A stretch of DNA of 64,000 nucleotides from Anaerolineaceae bacterium. GTDB lineage: Bacteria; Chloroflexota; Anaerolineae; Anaerolineales; Anaerolineaceae. The position numbers and the translations under genes were made by a program. The notes below the pieces were generated by a model. The model was not told the DNA's origin and did not search any database. It was given only the letters and a program-made list of their open reading frames with translations. Shown one piece after another: positions 8,127-16,131 of this stretch; the stretch's first letter is position 1, and each line of letters starts with the position of its first letter. The DNA lies in the NCBI GenBank assembly GCA_016841525.1, contig JAENYZ010000001.1:186001-250000 (forward strand). Direction: 5' to 3'.

Positions 8127-9311
8127 CTATGCTCTTTGTTTTCTGGTCGCTACATCAAATACCACTGCTGCAACCAACACTGCGCCTCTTACAATGTACT
8201 GCGTAGAAATATCAATCCCCATCAAGTTCATGCCGTTGGTCAGGGATATCATAACAATCGCTCCAATTAATGAACCGGTCACTTTGCCAACACCACCTGC
8301 TGATGAAACCCCACCGACAAATGCAGCGGCAATTGCATCCAGCTCAAAACCTTGACCGGCGGTTGTGGTCGCAGATTGTAAACGTGAAGCAAACAACATG
8401 CCTGAAAGGGCTGATAACATTCCCATTGACCCAAAGACCACATAAGTGATCTTGCTCACGCTGATACCACTCAATTCTGCTGCCTCTGGGTTACCCCCGA
8501 CTGCATAAATATGGCGGCCCAAAAAAGTCTGCGTTGTCAAAAAATGATAAATCAAAGTGATGCTCAATACAATCACAGTTGTCCATGAAAGCCCATTGTA
8601 GCCAGCTAAAACGTAAGTCACTGCCCCAAGCAAGATAATCATAAATATCGTTTTTACAATAAACATATTCTTGGAAAGGACTTCGAAATCATAAGCCATT
8701 TTCTTTTTTCGGCCCCGAATTTCAGAAATAACAAGTACTGCTGCACCGATGATACCTAGCAATAAGGTTAGTTTATGCGTGCCTGGTAGAAATCCTTCAA
8801 GCGGAAGGTCTGGAATATAGCCGTTCCCTATTGCGTTAAATGTATCGTTTGGGATTACTATTGTTCCGGTTTTTAAGGTTGCCCTTAGTAAGGCTCCCCG
8901 ATAAATTAACCAACCTGCCAGGGTTGCTACAAAAGAAGGAATTCCAAATTTCGCAACGGTAACTGCAGCAATCAATCCTGCAGCAACGCCAAAGGCCAGG
9001 ACAAGTGGGATCATAACCAATACTGGCAAATTCCAGGAAGTCAATGCAATTGCTGCAAGCGCACCAAGGAAACCAGCCAGATATCCAACCGAGAGGTCAA
9101 TATGACGGATGACAATTACCAATGTCATCCCAATTGCCAGAACAGCAATATAACCCATTTGATTCATCAAATTGCTGATATTACGAGACGATATAAAAAT
9201 CCCGTCAGTTGCAATGGTAAAGTAAGCCATAATCACAAATAAGGCAATGTACATACCATAATCACGGATATTCTTTTTTAGTAGTGTTAGAAACTCTTTG
9301 AAAAATGACAT
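8127..9311 (-). CDS. mmsB: Multiple-monosaccharide ABC transporter permease (GguB/MmsB type)
   Basis: 394 residues from the ATG at 9311, which has GAGGGT 8 bases upstream. The track start at 9362 lies inside the upstream gene. About ten hydrophobic segments are present. The N-terminus NIRDYGMYIALFVIMAYF and the motif VLAIGMTLVIVIRHIDLSVG match permeases of the CUT2 class, specifically the GguB/MmsB branch that works with ChvE. The EAA-like region PEAAELSGISVSKITYVVFG is conserved. It forms the membrane channel that imports aldoses (galactose, xylose, glucose or arabinose in relatives). It is the last gene of the operon chvE-mmsA-mmsB, 10 bases after mmsA, before a strong terminator. The exact sugar is unknown. 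Confidence 0.9.
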   Translation of the reverse strand: MSFFKEFLTLLKKNIRDYGMYIALFVIMAYFTIATDGIFISSRNISNLMNQMGYIAVLAIGMTLVIVIRHIDLSVGYLAGFLGALAAIALTSWNLPVLVMIPLVLAFGVAAGLIAAVTVAKFGIPSFVATLAGWLIYRGALLRATLKTGTIVIPNDTFNAIGNGYIPDLPLEGFLPGTHKLTLLLGIIGAAVLVISEIRGRKKKMAYDFEVLSKNMFIVKTIFMIILLGAVTYVLAGYNGLSWTTVIVLSITLIYHFLTTQTFLGRHIYAVGGNPEAAELSGISVSKITYVVFGSMGMLSALSGMLFASRLQSATTTAGQGFELDAIAAAFVGGVSSAGGVGKVTGSLIGAIVMISLTNGMNLMGIDISTQYIVRGAVLVAAVVFDVATRKQRA

Positions 9312-9321
9312 TTTTTTACCC

Positions 9322-10842
9322 TCACATTGTAGCATATCGCATAACAATTTCCTGGTCAGCATCTTCGGTCGATAACTCTCCTGTTATCCTTCCATCAGAA
9401 ACAACATAGATACGATCAGTCATGCCCAATATCTCTGGTAACTCAGAAGATATCATGATAATGCTCATACCTTGTTCAACCAGTTTGTTCATAATCGTAA
9501 ATATTTCAAATTTTGCGCCAACATCAATTCCACGTGTTGGCTCATCCAGGATCATAATATCAGGCCTCACATATAACCATTTCGCCAATGATACTTTCTG
9601 CTGATTACCACCGCTTAAATAAAGCACTTTCTGCTCAATACTTGGCGTTTTTATACCAAGCGAATCAGTGTATTCTCTTGCATCCTTTATCTCAGCATTA
9701 GCATCAATAACACCATACTTAAGAATTCTCTTTAAGTTAGCAATTGTGATATTAGATTTTACATCCTGTATCAGGATCAAACCATCACCCTTGCGGTCCT
9801 CAGTGACATAAGCCAAACCGGCTTTGATTGCATTTTGAGGGTGATTGAATTTAACAGGTTCACCTCCAATGCGCATTTCACCATCTAACCGATAATTATC
9901 CGGGTTTCCGAAAAGACTTAATGCCAGTTCTGTCCGACCAGCACCCATTAATCCTGTAATTCCAAGAACCTCCCCTTTTCTAAGCTCAAGGTTTACATCT
10001 TTTAGGATTTGCCTCTCACGAGCAGGGTCGTAGGCATTCCAATTTCGGACTTCGAAGACAACCTCACCTGATTCCTTCTTTTTCCGCTCAGGATAAATAT
10101 TCTCAATTGAACGACCGACCATATGCTTTATCAGAACGTCCTCATTTACCTCGCCATTATGAGCATCAAGAGTAACAACACTGGTACCATCTCGCAATAC
10201 AGTAACCTTATCAGCAACGGCAATAACTTCTTTCAGTTTGTGAGAAATTAAGATTGATGTGACGCCCTGTTCTTTTAATTCTCTCAGTAAATCGAGCAAG
10301 TTGTCACTATCTGCCTCATTTAATGCTGACGTAGGTTCATCCAAAACTAATAATTTTGCATCCCGGCTCAAAGCTTTTGCTATTTCGACCAGTTGTTGTT
10401 TGCCAATGCCCAATTGTTTTACCGGTGTTGCTGGATTTACATCCAAACGAACTTTTTTAAGAATTTCTACCGTCTGCTTTATCGTTTCATTGGTATCAAC
10501 ATTAATGCCTTTGCGAATCTCATGACCTAAAAACACATTATCATAAACAGTCATTTCAGGCACAAGTGCTAATTCCTGGTAAATAACAGCAATGCCTGCT
10601 TGTTCACTGTCCCGGGTATTCTTAAACTCTTGAAGCTTATCATCAAAATAAATTTCCCCATCGTAAGAACCAAAAGGATGCACGCCGCTCAATACCTTCA
10701 TTAATGTCGATTTACCTGCACCATTTTCTCCAACAAGACAATGAATTTTTTTGCGTTCCACTTTAAAACTAACATTATCGAGTGCTTTTACACCTGGAAA
10801 TTCCTTGGTGATGGTCTTCATTTCAAGAATTGGAACACTCAT
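9322..10842 (-). CDS. mmsA: Multiple-monosaccharide ABC transporter ATP-binding protein (GguA/MmsA type)
   Basis: 506 residues from the ATG at 10842, which follows GGAGTGAAG; the track's 10878 start adds 12 unlikely residues. Two fused ATPase domains, as in all CUT2 importers. The first has Walker A GENGAGKST, signature LGIGKQQLVEIAKAL and Walker B LLVLDEPTSAL. The second has the degenerate Walker A GLMGAGRTE usual for this position, LSGGNQQKVSLAKWL and IMILDEPTRGID. The HPFGSYDGEIYF insertion after the first Walker A is a hallmark of the GguA/MmsA branch. It powers the MmsB permease. A stem-loop separates it from the binding-protein gene upstream. Confidence 0.93.
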   Translation of the reverse strand: MSVPILEMKTITKEFPGVKALDNVSFKVERKKIHCLVGENGAGKSTLMKVLSGVHPFGSYDGEIYFDDKLQEFKNTRDSEQAGIAVIYQELALVPEMTVYDNVFLGHEIRKGINVDTNETIKQTVEILKKVRLDVNPATPVKQLGIGKQQLVEIAKALSRDAKLLVLDEPTSALNEADSDNLLDLLRELKEQGVTSILISHKLKEVIAVADKVTVLRDGTSVVTLDAHNGEVNEDVLIKHMVGRSIENIYPERKKKESGEVVFEVRNWNAYDPARERQILKDVNLELRKGEVLGITGLMGAGRTELALSLFGNPDNYRLDGEMRIGGEPVKFNHPQNAIKAGLAYVTEDRKGDGLILIQDVKSNITIANLKRILKYGVIDANAEIKDAREYTDSLGIKTPSIEQKVLYLSGGNQQKVSLAKWLYVRPDIMILDEPTRGIDVGAKFEIFTIMNKLVEQGMSIIMISSELPEILGMTDRIYVVSDGRITGELSTEDADQEIVMRYATM

Positions 10843-10882
10843 CTTCACTCCAAAATTATAATGAATAAATAAATCCAAATTT

Positions 10883-10916
10883 GGGATAGTGATTGTAATA
10901 TAACCATCACTATCCC
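10883..10916 (-). other. Intercistronic stem-loop between chvE and mmsA
   Basis: Perfect 11-bp inverted repeat (GGGATAGTGAT / ATCACTATCCC) with a 12-base loop in the 100-base gap between the binding-protein and ATPase genes. No T-run follows on the minus strand. In binding-protein-dependent importers such hairpins commonly protect the upstream message so that the binding protein is made in excess; that role here is inference. Confidence 0.65.
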
Positions 10917-10942
10917 TTTACTTTGTCTAAATTTTCACAAGC

Positions 10943-13129
10943 TTATTCAAGCCCTGTGAATTCACTGGCATCCCAATAACCAGAGTCAATGATCGCTTCA
11001 ACGACATTGTCCTGGTCAACGGAAATTACTTCAGATTGTTTGGCGGGAACCATGATCACACCATTGTCGTACTCACCGGTGGTCTCAACAGTCTCACCCA
11101 GGACAACTGAAATTGCCATAGCAATAGCGTCATCTACCAGGTTTCGAACGTCCTTCAGGACTGTCATGGACTGCTTGCCGTCAATAATATATTGAACGGA
11201 GGCTATCTCAGCGTCCTGTCCGGTCACCACGTAGCTGGTGATATCGGTGTCAGCGCCAAATGCATCTGCAATCGCCCTTGCGGTGCCATCGTTTGGTGCA
11301 AGGATGAACACATCGCCCTTATCCTCTGCAGAGGCAGCGGTCAAGTTCGCTTCAGCAAGGCTCTTGGCATCATCAAAGTCCCAGTTGGTTGTTACCTGGC
11401 CGATAATTTGTCCCATTTCATCTCGGGTCAATTCAGCCTTATCCTGTAAATCAACCGCAGCGCTGGAATTTACAATGTAGAAGGTTCCGTCTGCAATCAT
11501 TGGCTGTAAAACGTTCCAGGCGCCTTCAAAGAACAGGAAAGCGTTGTTATCGGTCGCAGCACCTGCATACAGGTACAGCGGATTTCCTTCGCCTTCAGCT
11601 TTATCAACAAGGTATTGTGCCTGGGCTTCACCAACAGCAACACTGTCGAAGGTCACATAATAATCCACAGCATCGGTGTCCGTAATCAGGCGGTCATAGG
11701 AAATGATCGTCACGCCTGCTTCACGTGCGGCTTCTGCGGATGCGGCTGCAGCTGCGCTGTCATGCGGGCAAAGGATGATAACTTCAACACCCTTGGTGAT
11801 CAAAGCTTCAACATTTGCTTTTTCCTGTGAGGGATCTGCCTGGCTGAATAAGATCTCAACATCATAACCAGCTTCGTTGAGTTTTGCCTCGAACCGAGTT
11901 TGGTCCTGGATCCAGCGGGGTTCGTCCTTTGTGGGAAGTACAATACCTACAGAAAGTTCAGCAGGTGCTTCCGGCTCTTCTGCAACGCCCTCTAAACCTG
12001 TGAACTCACTGGCATCCCAGTAACCGGAGTCAATGATCGCTTCAACGACATTATCCTGATCAACAGAAATAACTTCAGATTGTTTGGCGGGAACCATGGT
12101 CACACCATTGTCATACTCGCCGGTGGTCTCAACGGTCTCACCCTTGACGACTGAAATTGCCATTGCAATAGCATCATCAACCAGGTTTCGGACATCCTTC
12201 AGAACTGTCATGGACTGCTTGCCGTCAATAATATATTGAACGGAGGCAATCTCAGCGTCCTGTCCGGTCACCACGTAGCTGGTGATATCGGTGTCAGCGC
12301 CAAATGCATCTGCAATCGCCCTTGCGGTGCCATCGTTTGGTGCAAGGATGAACACATCGCCCTTATCCTCTGCAGAGGCAGCGGTCAAGTTCGCTTCAGC
12401 AAGGCTCTTGGCATCATCAAAGTCCCAGTTGGTTGTTACCTGGCCGATAATTTGTCCCATTTCATCTCGGGTCAATTCAGCCTTATCCTGTAAATCAACC
12501 GCAGCGCTGGAATTTACAATGTAGAAGGTTCCGTCTGCAATCATTGGCTGTAAAACGTTCCAGGCGCCTTCAAAGAACAGGAAAGCGTTGTTATCGGTCG
12601 CAGCACCTGCATACAGGTACAGCGGATTTCCTTCGCCTTCAGCTTTATCAACAAGGTATTGTGCCTGGGCTTCACCAACAGCAACACTGTCGAAGGTCAC
12701 ATAATAATCCACAGCATCGGTGTCCGTAATCAGGCGGTCATAGGAAATGATCGTCACGCCTGCTTCACGTGCGGCTTCTGCGGATGCGGCTGCAGCTGCG
12801 CTGTCATGCGGGCAAAGGATGATAACTTCAACACCCTTGGTGATCAAAGATTCAACATTCGCCTTTTCCTGTGAAGGATCTGCCTGGCTGAACAGGATTT
12901 CAACATCATAACCAGCCTCGTTAAGTTTTGCCTCAAAACGAGTCTGATCCTGGATCCAGCGGGGTTCGTCCTTTGTGGGAAGCACAATGCCCACAGCCAA
13001 TTCCGAAGGTTCACCAGGTTCTTCTCCGGCTGGCGGTTCGGCAGGTTCTTCTTCCTGGGGTGTACATGCAGCAAATACCATAGAAAAAACTAACAGCATA
13101 CTTAACAAAATTAACAACTTTTTCTTCAT
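10943..13129 (-). CDS. chvE: Tandem ChvE-like sugar-binding lipoprotein (two fused binding domains)
   Basis: 728 residues, about twice the family length. The signal ends at lipobox VFAAC (Cys21), followed by a Glu/Pro-rich linker. Domain 1 (about 43-378) and domain 2 (about 391-728) are each complete periplasmic-binding-protein type 1 folds of the ChvE kind: VGIVLPTKDEPRWIQDQ, VIILCPHDS, TIISYDRLI, YYVTFDSVAVG, APNDGTARAIADAF, VVTGQDAE. A short acidic linker (GVAEEPEAPAE) joins them. By eye the two domains differ at only about four residues. The ATG has AAGGAG 8 bases upstream and may be coupled to a 19-codon leader ORF. It delivers an aldose to MmsAB; having two sites per anchor may raise capture. 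The sugar is unknown. Confidence 0.92.
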   Translation of the reverse strand: MKKKLLILLSMLLVFSMVFAACTPQEEEPAEPPAGEEPGEPSELAVGIVLPTKDEPRWIQDQTRFEAKLNEAGYDVEILFSQADPSQEKANVESLITKGVEVIILCPHDSAAAAASAEAAREAGVTIISYDRLITDTDAVDYYVTFDSVAVGEAQAQYLVDKAEGEGNPLYLYAGAATDNNAFLFFEGAWNVLQPMIADGTFYIVNSSAAVDLQDKAELTRDEMGQIIGQVTTNWDFDDAKSLAEANLTAASAEDKGDVFILAPNDGTARAIADAFGADTDITSYVVTGQDAEIASVQYIIDGKQSMTVLKDVRNLVDDAIAMAISVVKGETVETTGEYDNGVTMVPAKQSEVISVDQDNVVEAIIDSGYWDASEFTGLEGVAEEPEAPAELSVGIVLPTKDEPRWIQDQTRFEAKLNEAGYDVEILFSQADPSQEKANVEALITKGVEVIILCPHDSAAAAASAEAAREAGVTIISYDRLITDTDAVDYYVTFDSVAVGEAQAQYLVDKAEGEGNPLYLYAGAATDNNAFLFFEGAWNVLQPMIADGTFYIVNSSAAVDLQDKAELTRDEMGQIIGQVTTNWDFDDAKSLAEANLTAASAEDKGDVFILAPNDGTARAIADAFGADTDITSYVVTGQDAEIASVQYIIDGKQSMTVLKDVRNLVDDAIAMAISVVLGETVETTGEYDNGVIMVPAKQSEVISVDQDNVVEAIIDSGYWDASEFTGLE
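10946..13003 (-). repeat. 1044-bp tandem duplication inside chvE
   Basis: Copies lie at about 10946-11959 and 11990-13003, offset by exactly 1044 bases (348 codons). From 11205 to 11805 and 12249 to 12849 the copies appear identical: shadow ORFs of 80 and 61 codons on the other strand translate identically in both. Outside this core they differ: about twenty changes, mostly synonymous, in the 260 bases next to the stop codon. Confidence 0.9.
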
Positions 13130-13185
13130 TTTCTTATCTCCTTATAGTGATTGGGGTTTTTCCAAACAAAAAATTTTCTCCTCAA
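13126..13185 (-). CDS. Possible 19-codon leader ORF coupled to chvE
   Basis: A consensus ribosome site AAGGAGG (plus-strand 13190-13196) precedes TTG at 13185. The frame then reads MRRKFFVWKNPNHYKEIRK and stops at a TGA that overlaps the chvE start as ATGA. chvE also has its own AAGGAG. The overlap and the strong extra ribosome site are what make this more than a random short frame. Function, if any, would be translational coupling or a sensing peptide. No comparative evidence is available here. Confidence 0.3.
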   Translation of the reverse strand: MRRKFFVWKNPNHYKEIRK

Positions 13186-13317
13186 TAAACCTCCTTACTG
13201 TGACATGAGTAAATTTATATCTTTAATATAAAAGTCTCAATCAGGCTTATTCTGTCAGTTATTTACCGACATTAATCAATTTTATCTTAATCTTTTGTTA
13301 AACTGTTAAAAGACTTT

Positions 13318-13348
13318 CCCCTATTGGCTATAGGGGGAAATCCCCTAT
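13318..13348. promoter_or_regulatory. Three-arm operator-like repeat in the chvE / regulator divergent region
   Basis: CCCCTAT-N5-ATAGGGG-N5-CCCCTAT: three 7-base arms in alternating orientation with exact 5-base spacers, so the arms recur every 12 bases. It lies 64-94 bases before the proposed start of the response regulator and about 190 bases from chvE. The regular geometry suits a dimeric LuxR/NarL-type DNA-binding protein, such as the regulator encoded next to it. Confidence 0.6.
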
Positions 13349-13395
13349 GCTTATTGAGGAAAATTTCTTCGGTCTGTCGAATTGTATTGCGTGAA

Positions 13396-13404
13396 TGTTA
13401 TAAT
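13396..13404 (+). promoter_or_regulatory. Extended -10 element before the response regulator
   Basis: TGTTATAAT (TG, T, TATAAT) only 8 bases before the ATG at 13412. If it is the promoter, the transcript would begin at or just inside the start codon, giving a leaderless message or moving the true start to a later codon. No ribosome site is visible before any candidate start, which fits a leaderless message. Confidence 0.45.
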
Positions 13405-13411
13405 GAATCTC

Positions 13412-14476
13412 ATGAGGAAATATAAAGTACTTTTAGCAGACGATCATGCAATTGTGCGTTCTGGCATTCGAAGTGCAATCGAAAATTTGCCTTCGATCAA
13501 TGTTGTTGGGGAAGCAGAAGATGGCCCATCCTTATTATCTTCGTTGAAAGAATTAAACCCAGATATTTTAATGTTAGATGTAACAATGCCAAATTTCCAA
13601 CCAATTTCCACCATCCAGTCCATTCGTGCTAATTATCCAAGTATGAAAATCCTGGTAATCAGCGCCTATGATGATGATGTTTATGTGCAGGGTCTTTTGG
13701 GCGCCGGGGTCGATGGTTATCATCTAAAAGACCAGCCGCTTCATGATCTTACATTAGCTGTAGAGAGGATCCTGGAAGGCGAACGATGGATATCCAGCCC
13801 CCTGGTGGACAAACTTGTCAATATTTCAAGTCCGAAAGAGCAAACACCTTCGCTCACTTCGCGACAGCGAGAGATTCTGTCATTACTTAAAAAGGGTTGG
13901 AATAACCAGAAAATCGCCTATGAATTAGGATTGAGTATAAAAACCATTGAGAATCACTTAACTCGCATTTATCGCAGTTTAAATGTACAAAGCCGACTTG
14001 AAGCAGTAAATTTTGTTACTGGCAATCCACAAGTCCTTGGCACAAATGGTAAATCCGAAAACAATCTACAAAACAATCTTTACGTAAAAAATGTGCCTGC
14101 TAACATTTTAATTGTGGATGACAATCCAAGGTTCAGGTATCACTTAAGCCGCATCATTAATAAATTGTTTCCAAACATAAGCATTCATGAAGCTGAATCC
14201 TTTAATGAAGTACTGAAGGCGATCAAATCAAATAATTTTGACTTATTGTTCATTGATGTGATTTTAGGCGATCAAAATGGTATTTCATTAGTAAAAAAGC
14301 TTTTCAAAATTTCAGATGACATGAGGATCATTTTGATTAGCGCATACCCCGATAAAGAATTTCATCGTCAGGGGATTGAAGCTGGGGCAACAGCATTTAT
14401 AGATAAAAAGATGTTGGATACAGCAACAATTAAACAAATTATTGGGGATTCCATCCACAGCCAGTTTACAGGATAA
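13412..14476 (+). CDS. Response regulator with REC-LuxR HTH-REC architecture
   Basis: 354 residues from ATG 13412; the track begins at TTG 13382 and another ATG lies at 13403. Receiver 1 (4-125) has DD at 10-11, phospho-acceptor Asp56 in LMLDVTMP, and Lys106. A NarL/LuxR helix-turn-helix follows (148-205: LTSRQREILSLLKKGWNNQKIAYELGLSIKTIENHLTRIY). After a linker comes a second, complete receiver (231-350) with DD at 236-237, Asp282 in LFIDVILG, and Lys332. NarL-family regulators normally end after the HTH, so the C-terminal receiver is an addition. It is followed after 4 bases by a histidine kinase of the matching HisKA_3 type. It probably controls the divergent sugar importer through the CCCCTAT repeats; that target is inferred. 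Confidence 0.88.
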   Translation: MRKYKVLLADDHAIVRSGIRSAIENLPSINVVGEAEDGPSLLSSLKELNPDILMLDVTMPNFQPISTIQSIRANYPSMKILVISAYDDDVYVQGLLGAGVDGYHLKDQPLHDLTLAVERILEGERWISSPLVDKLVNISSPKEQTPSLTSRQREILSLLKKGWNNQKIAYELGLSIKTIENHLTRIYRSLNVQSRLEAVNFVTGNPQVLGTNGKSENNLQNNLYVKNVPANILIVDDNPRFRYHLSRIINKLFPNISIHEAESFNEVLKAIKSNNFDLLFIDVILGDQNGISLVKKLFKISDDMRIILISAYPDKEFHRQGIEAGATAFIDKKMLDTATIKQIIGDSIHSQFTG

Positions 14477-14480
14477 TCCA

Positions 14481-16067
14481 ATGATGGAGCCATTACTAAA
14501 AGCAGAGAATTTGACCAAGCGATTTGGCAGCCTTTCTGCATTACGCTGCATCAATTTAAACCTTTATCCAGGACAGGTTTTGGGAATTACAGGACAAAGT
14601 GGATCAGGAAAATCGACGCTGGCTATGATCCTGGCTGGCATATATCTGCCTGACGAAGGACAAATTAGTTTTGATGGAAAGATAATTACAAACTCTGAAA
14701 ACGTCCGGTCATTAGGGATAGAGGTTATCCATCAAAGCCCTCGTTTAGCCGAAAACCTGGATATCACCAGCAATATTTTTTTGGGCAATGAAATCCCTCT
14801 TCCAATAATTAATAAATTTATAAAAATTCCCGATCAACATAAGATGGATCAAAAAGCAATTAAGCTTTTAAAACAGCTTGATGTTGATTTTGACAGTCTC
14901 AGGGAAGAGGTTTTTAACCTGAGCCTGGAAAAGCGCCAGATGATTGCTATTGCCCAGGTAATGACCAGCAAGCCAAAGCTCATCATCATTGATGAACCAA
15001 CGCAGGTGTTAAGTTACCCCTATCAAAAAAAATTACTGAACTTAATTTCTCAATGGCAAAAGCAAGGCATATCGATACTATTTTTCACCAGTAATCTTGA
15101 CCATCTATTAGATGTAACCGACAAGATCATTGTTATGAGAGAAGGATATTGTGCCGCCGAATTTAAGACTGAGGACGCAGATCGAGAAGAAATCATAGCT
15201 TCAATGGTTGGAACAACAGATTATCAACAACTCTTACCGATAATTTGGGCTTTGGACAATTACTACGAAGTTCGTGATCATGCCAATAAACTTCAAATGA
15301 GCCAGATGCTTATCGACCAGGACACAATTAAACCCGAGTCTTTGTATAACCAGCTTGTTCACCGGTTGAACGAACAAATTACTGCTTTAGATAGTGCTAA
15401 CCAATCTCTGCAAAATGCCCAAAGGCGATTGATCACAGATTCAGAAGAAGAAAGGAAGGCGCTGGCAAGGGAAATCCATGATCAAATAATCCAGGATCTT
15501 CTGAGCACCAATTACCAGCTGGAAGAGATTGAATCACACCAACATTCTTCAGATCAAATTCACAACGACTTATTTCAAATTCGCGAAAATATCCGGAGCA
15601 TGATTGACGAATTGCGCAACATTTGTGGGAATTTACGCCCCCCAACCATCGACAGCCTGGGTCTAAATGCTGCCATACAATCATTCGCACAGGAGTGGTC
15701 AAAACGATCTGGCGTAAAAATTAATTTAGAACTTGACCCCTTGGTTGGTCGATTTTCTGAAATTGTTGAATTATCCATTTATCGGATTGTCCAGGAAGGA
15801 TTAAATAATATTTATAAGCATGCTTCTGCAGAGCATGCAATTATTGTTCTAAAAAGAACATCTCCCAGGGCAATCATGATTTCGATTGAAGACGATGGCA
15901 AAGGACTTAATAAAAATCTTGCACTGTCAAACTTTTCAAAGGATGGGCACTATGGTTTGATAGGGATTGAAGAGCGAGTTAAATTGCTCGGCGGACGTTT
16001 GCGAATCCAAAATAAAGATGATGGCGGTATGATCCTTCAGGCAGAAATACCTCACCCAAGAATTTAA
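14481..16067 (+). CDS. ABC ATPase domain-histidine kinase fusion
   Basis: 528 residues from the ATG 4 bases after the regulator (AGGAT upstream). Residues 1-245 form an ABC ATPase domain of the CUT2 sugar-importer type: Walker A GQSGSGKST (38-46), Q-loop Gln85 in VIHQS, Walker B LIIIDEPTQVL (Asp171, Glu172). The signature is degraded (LSLEKRQ at 147-153) and the H-loop His is Asn205 (FFTSNLDHLL). ATP binding is thus likely, normal hydrolysis doubtful. A helical linker leads to a NarX-type kinase core: phospho-acceptor His333 in LAREIHDQIIQDLL, N-box IVQEGLNNIYKHAS (436-449), G-boxes EDDGKGL and GHYGLIGIEER. No membrane segment is present. It probably phosphorylates the regulator upstream, with the ABC domain sensing ATP or docking on the nearby sugar transporter. 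Confidence 0.9.
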   Translation: MMEPLLKAENLTKRFGSLSALRCINLNLYPGQVLGITGQSGSGKSTLAMILAGIYLPDEGQISFDGKIITNSENVRSLGIEVIHQSPRLAENLDITSNIFLGNEIPLPIINKFIKIPDQHKMDQKAIKLLKQLDVDFDSLREEVFNLSLEKRQMIAIAQVMTSKPKLIIIDEPTQVLSYPYQKKLLNLISQWQKQGISILFFTSNLDHLLDVTDKIIVMREGYCAAEFKTEDADREEIIASMVGTTDYQQLLPIIWALDNYYEVRDHANKLQMSQMLIDQDTIKPESLYNQLVHRLNEQITALDSANQSLQNAQRRLITDSEEERKALAREIHDQIIQDLLSTNYQLEEIESHQHSSDQIHNDLFQIRENIRSMIDELRNICGNLRPPTIDSLGLNAAIQSFAQEWSKRSGVKINLELDPLVGRFSEIVELSIYRIVQEGLNNIYKHASAEHAIIVLKRTSPRAIMISIEDDGKGLNKNLALSNFSKDGHYGLIGIEERVKLLGGRLRIQNKDDGGMILQAEIPHPRI

Positions 16068-16131
16068 TTGGCACTTAAAATAACTCAGATATAACAATTG
16101 ATTAAAGAAAAATTTTATAGAAAAATAAGTT

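Noticed and set aside
11192-12874. Paired plus-strand ORFs inside chvE that look like duplicated genes
   Set aside because: They are shadows of the duplicated minus-strand coding sequence; used only as proof of DNA identity.
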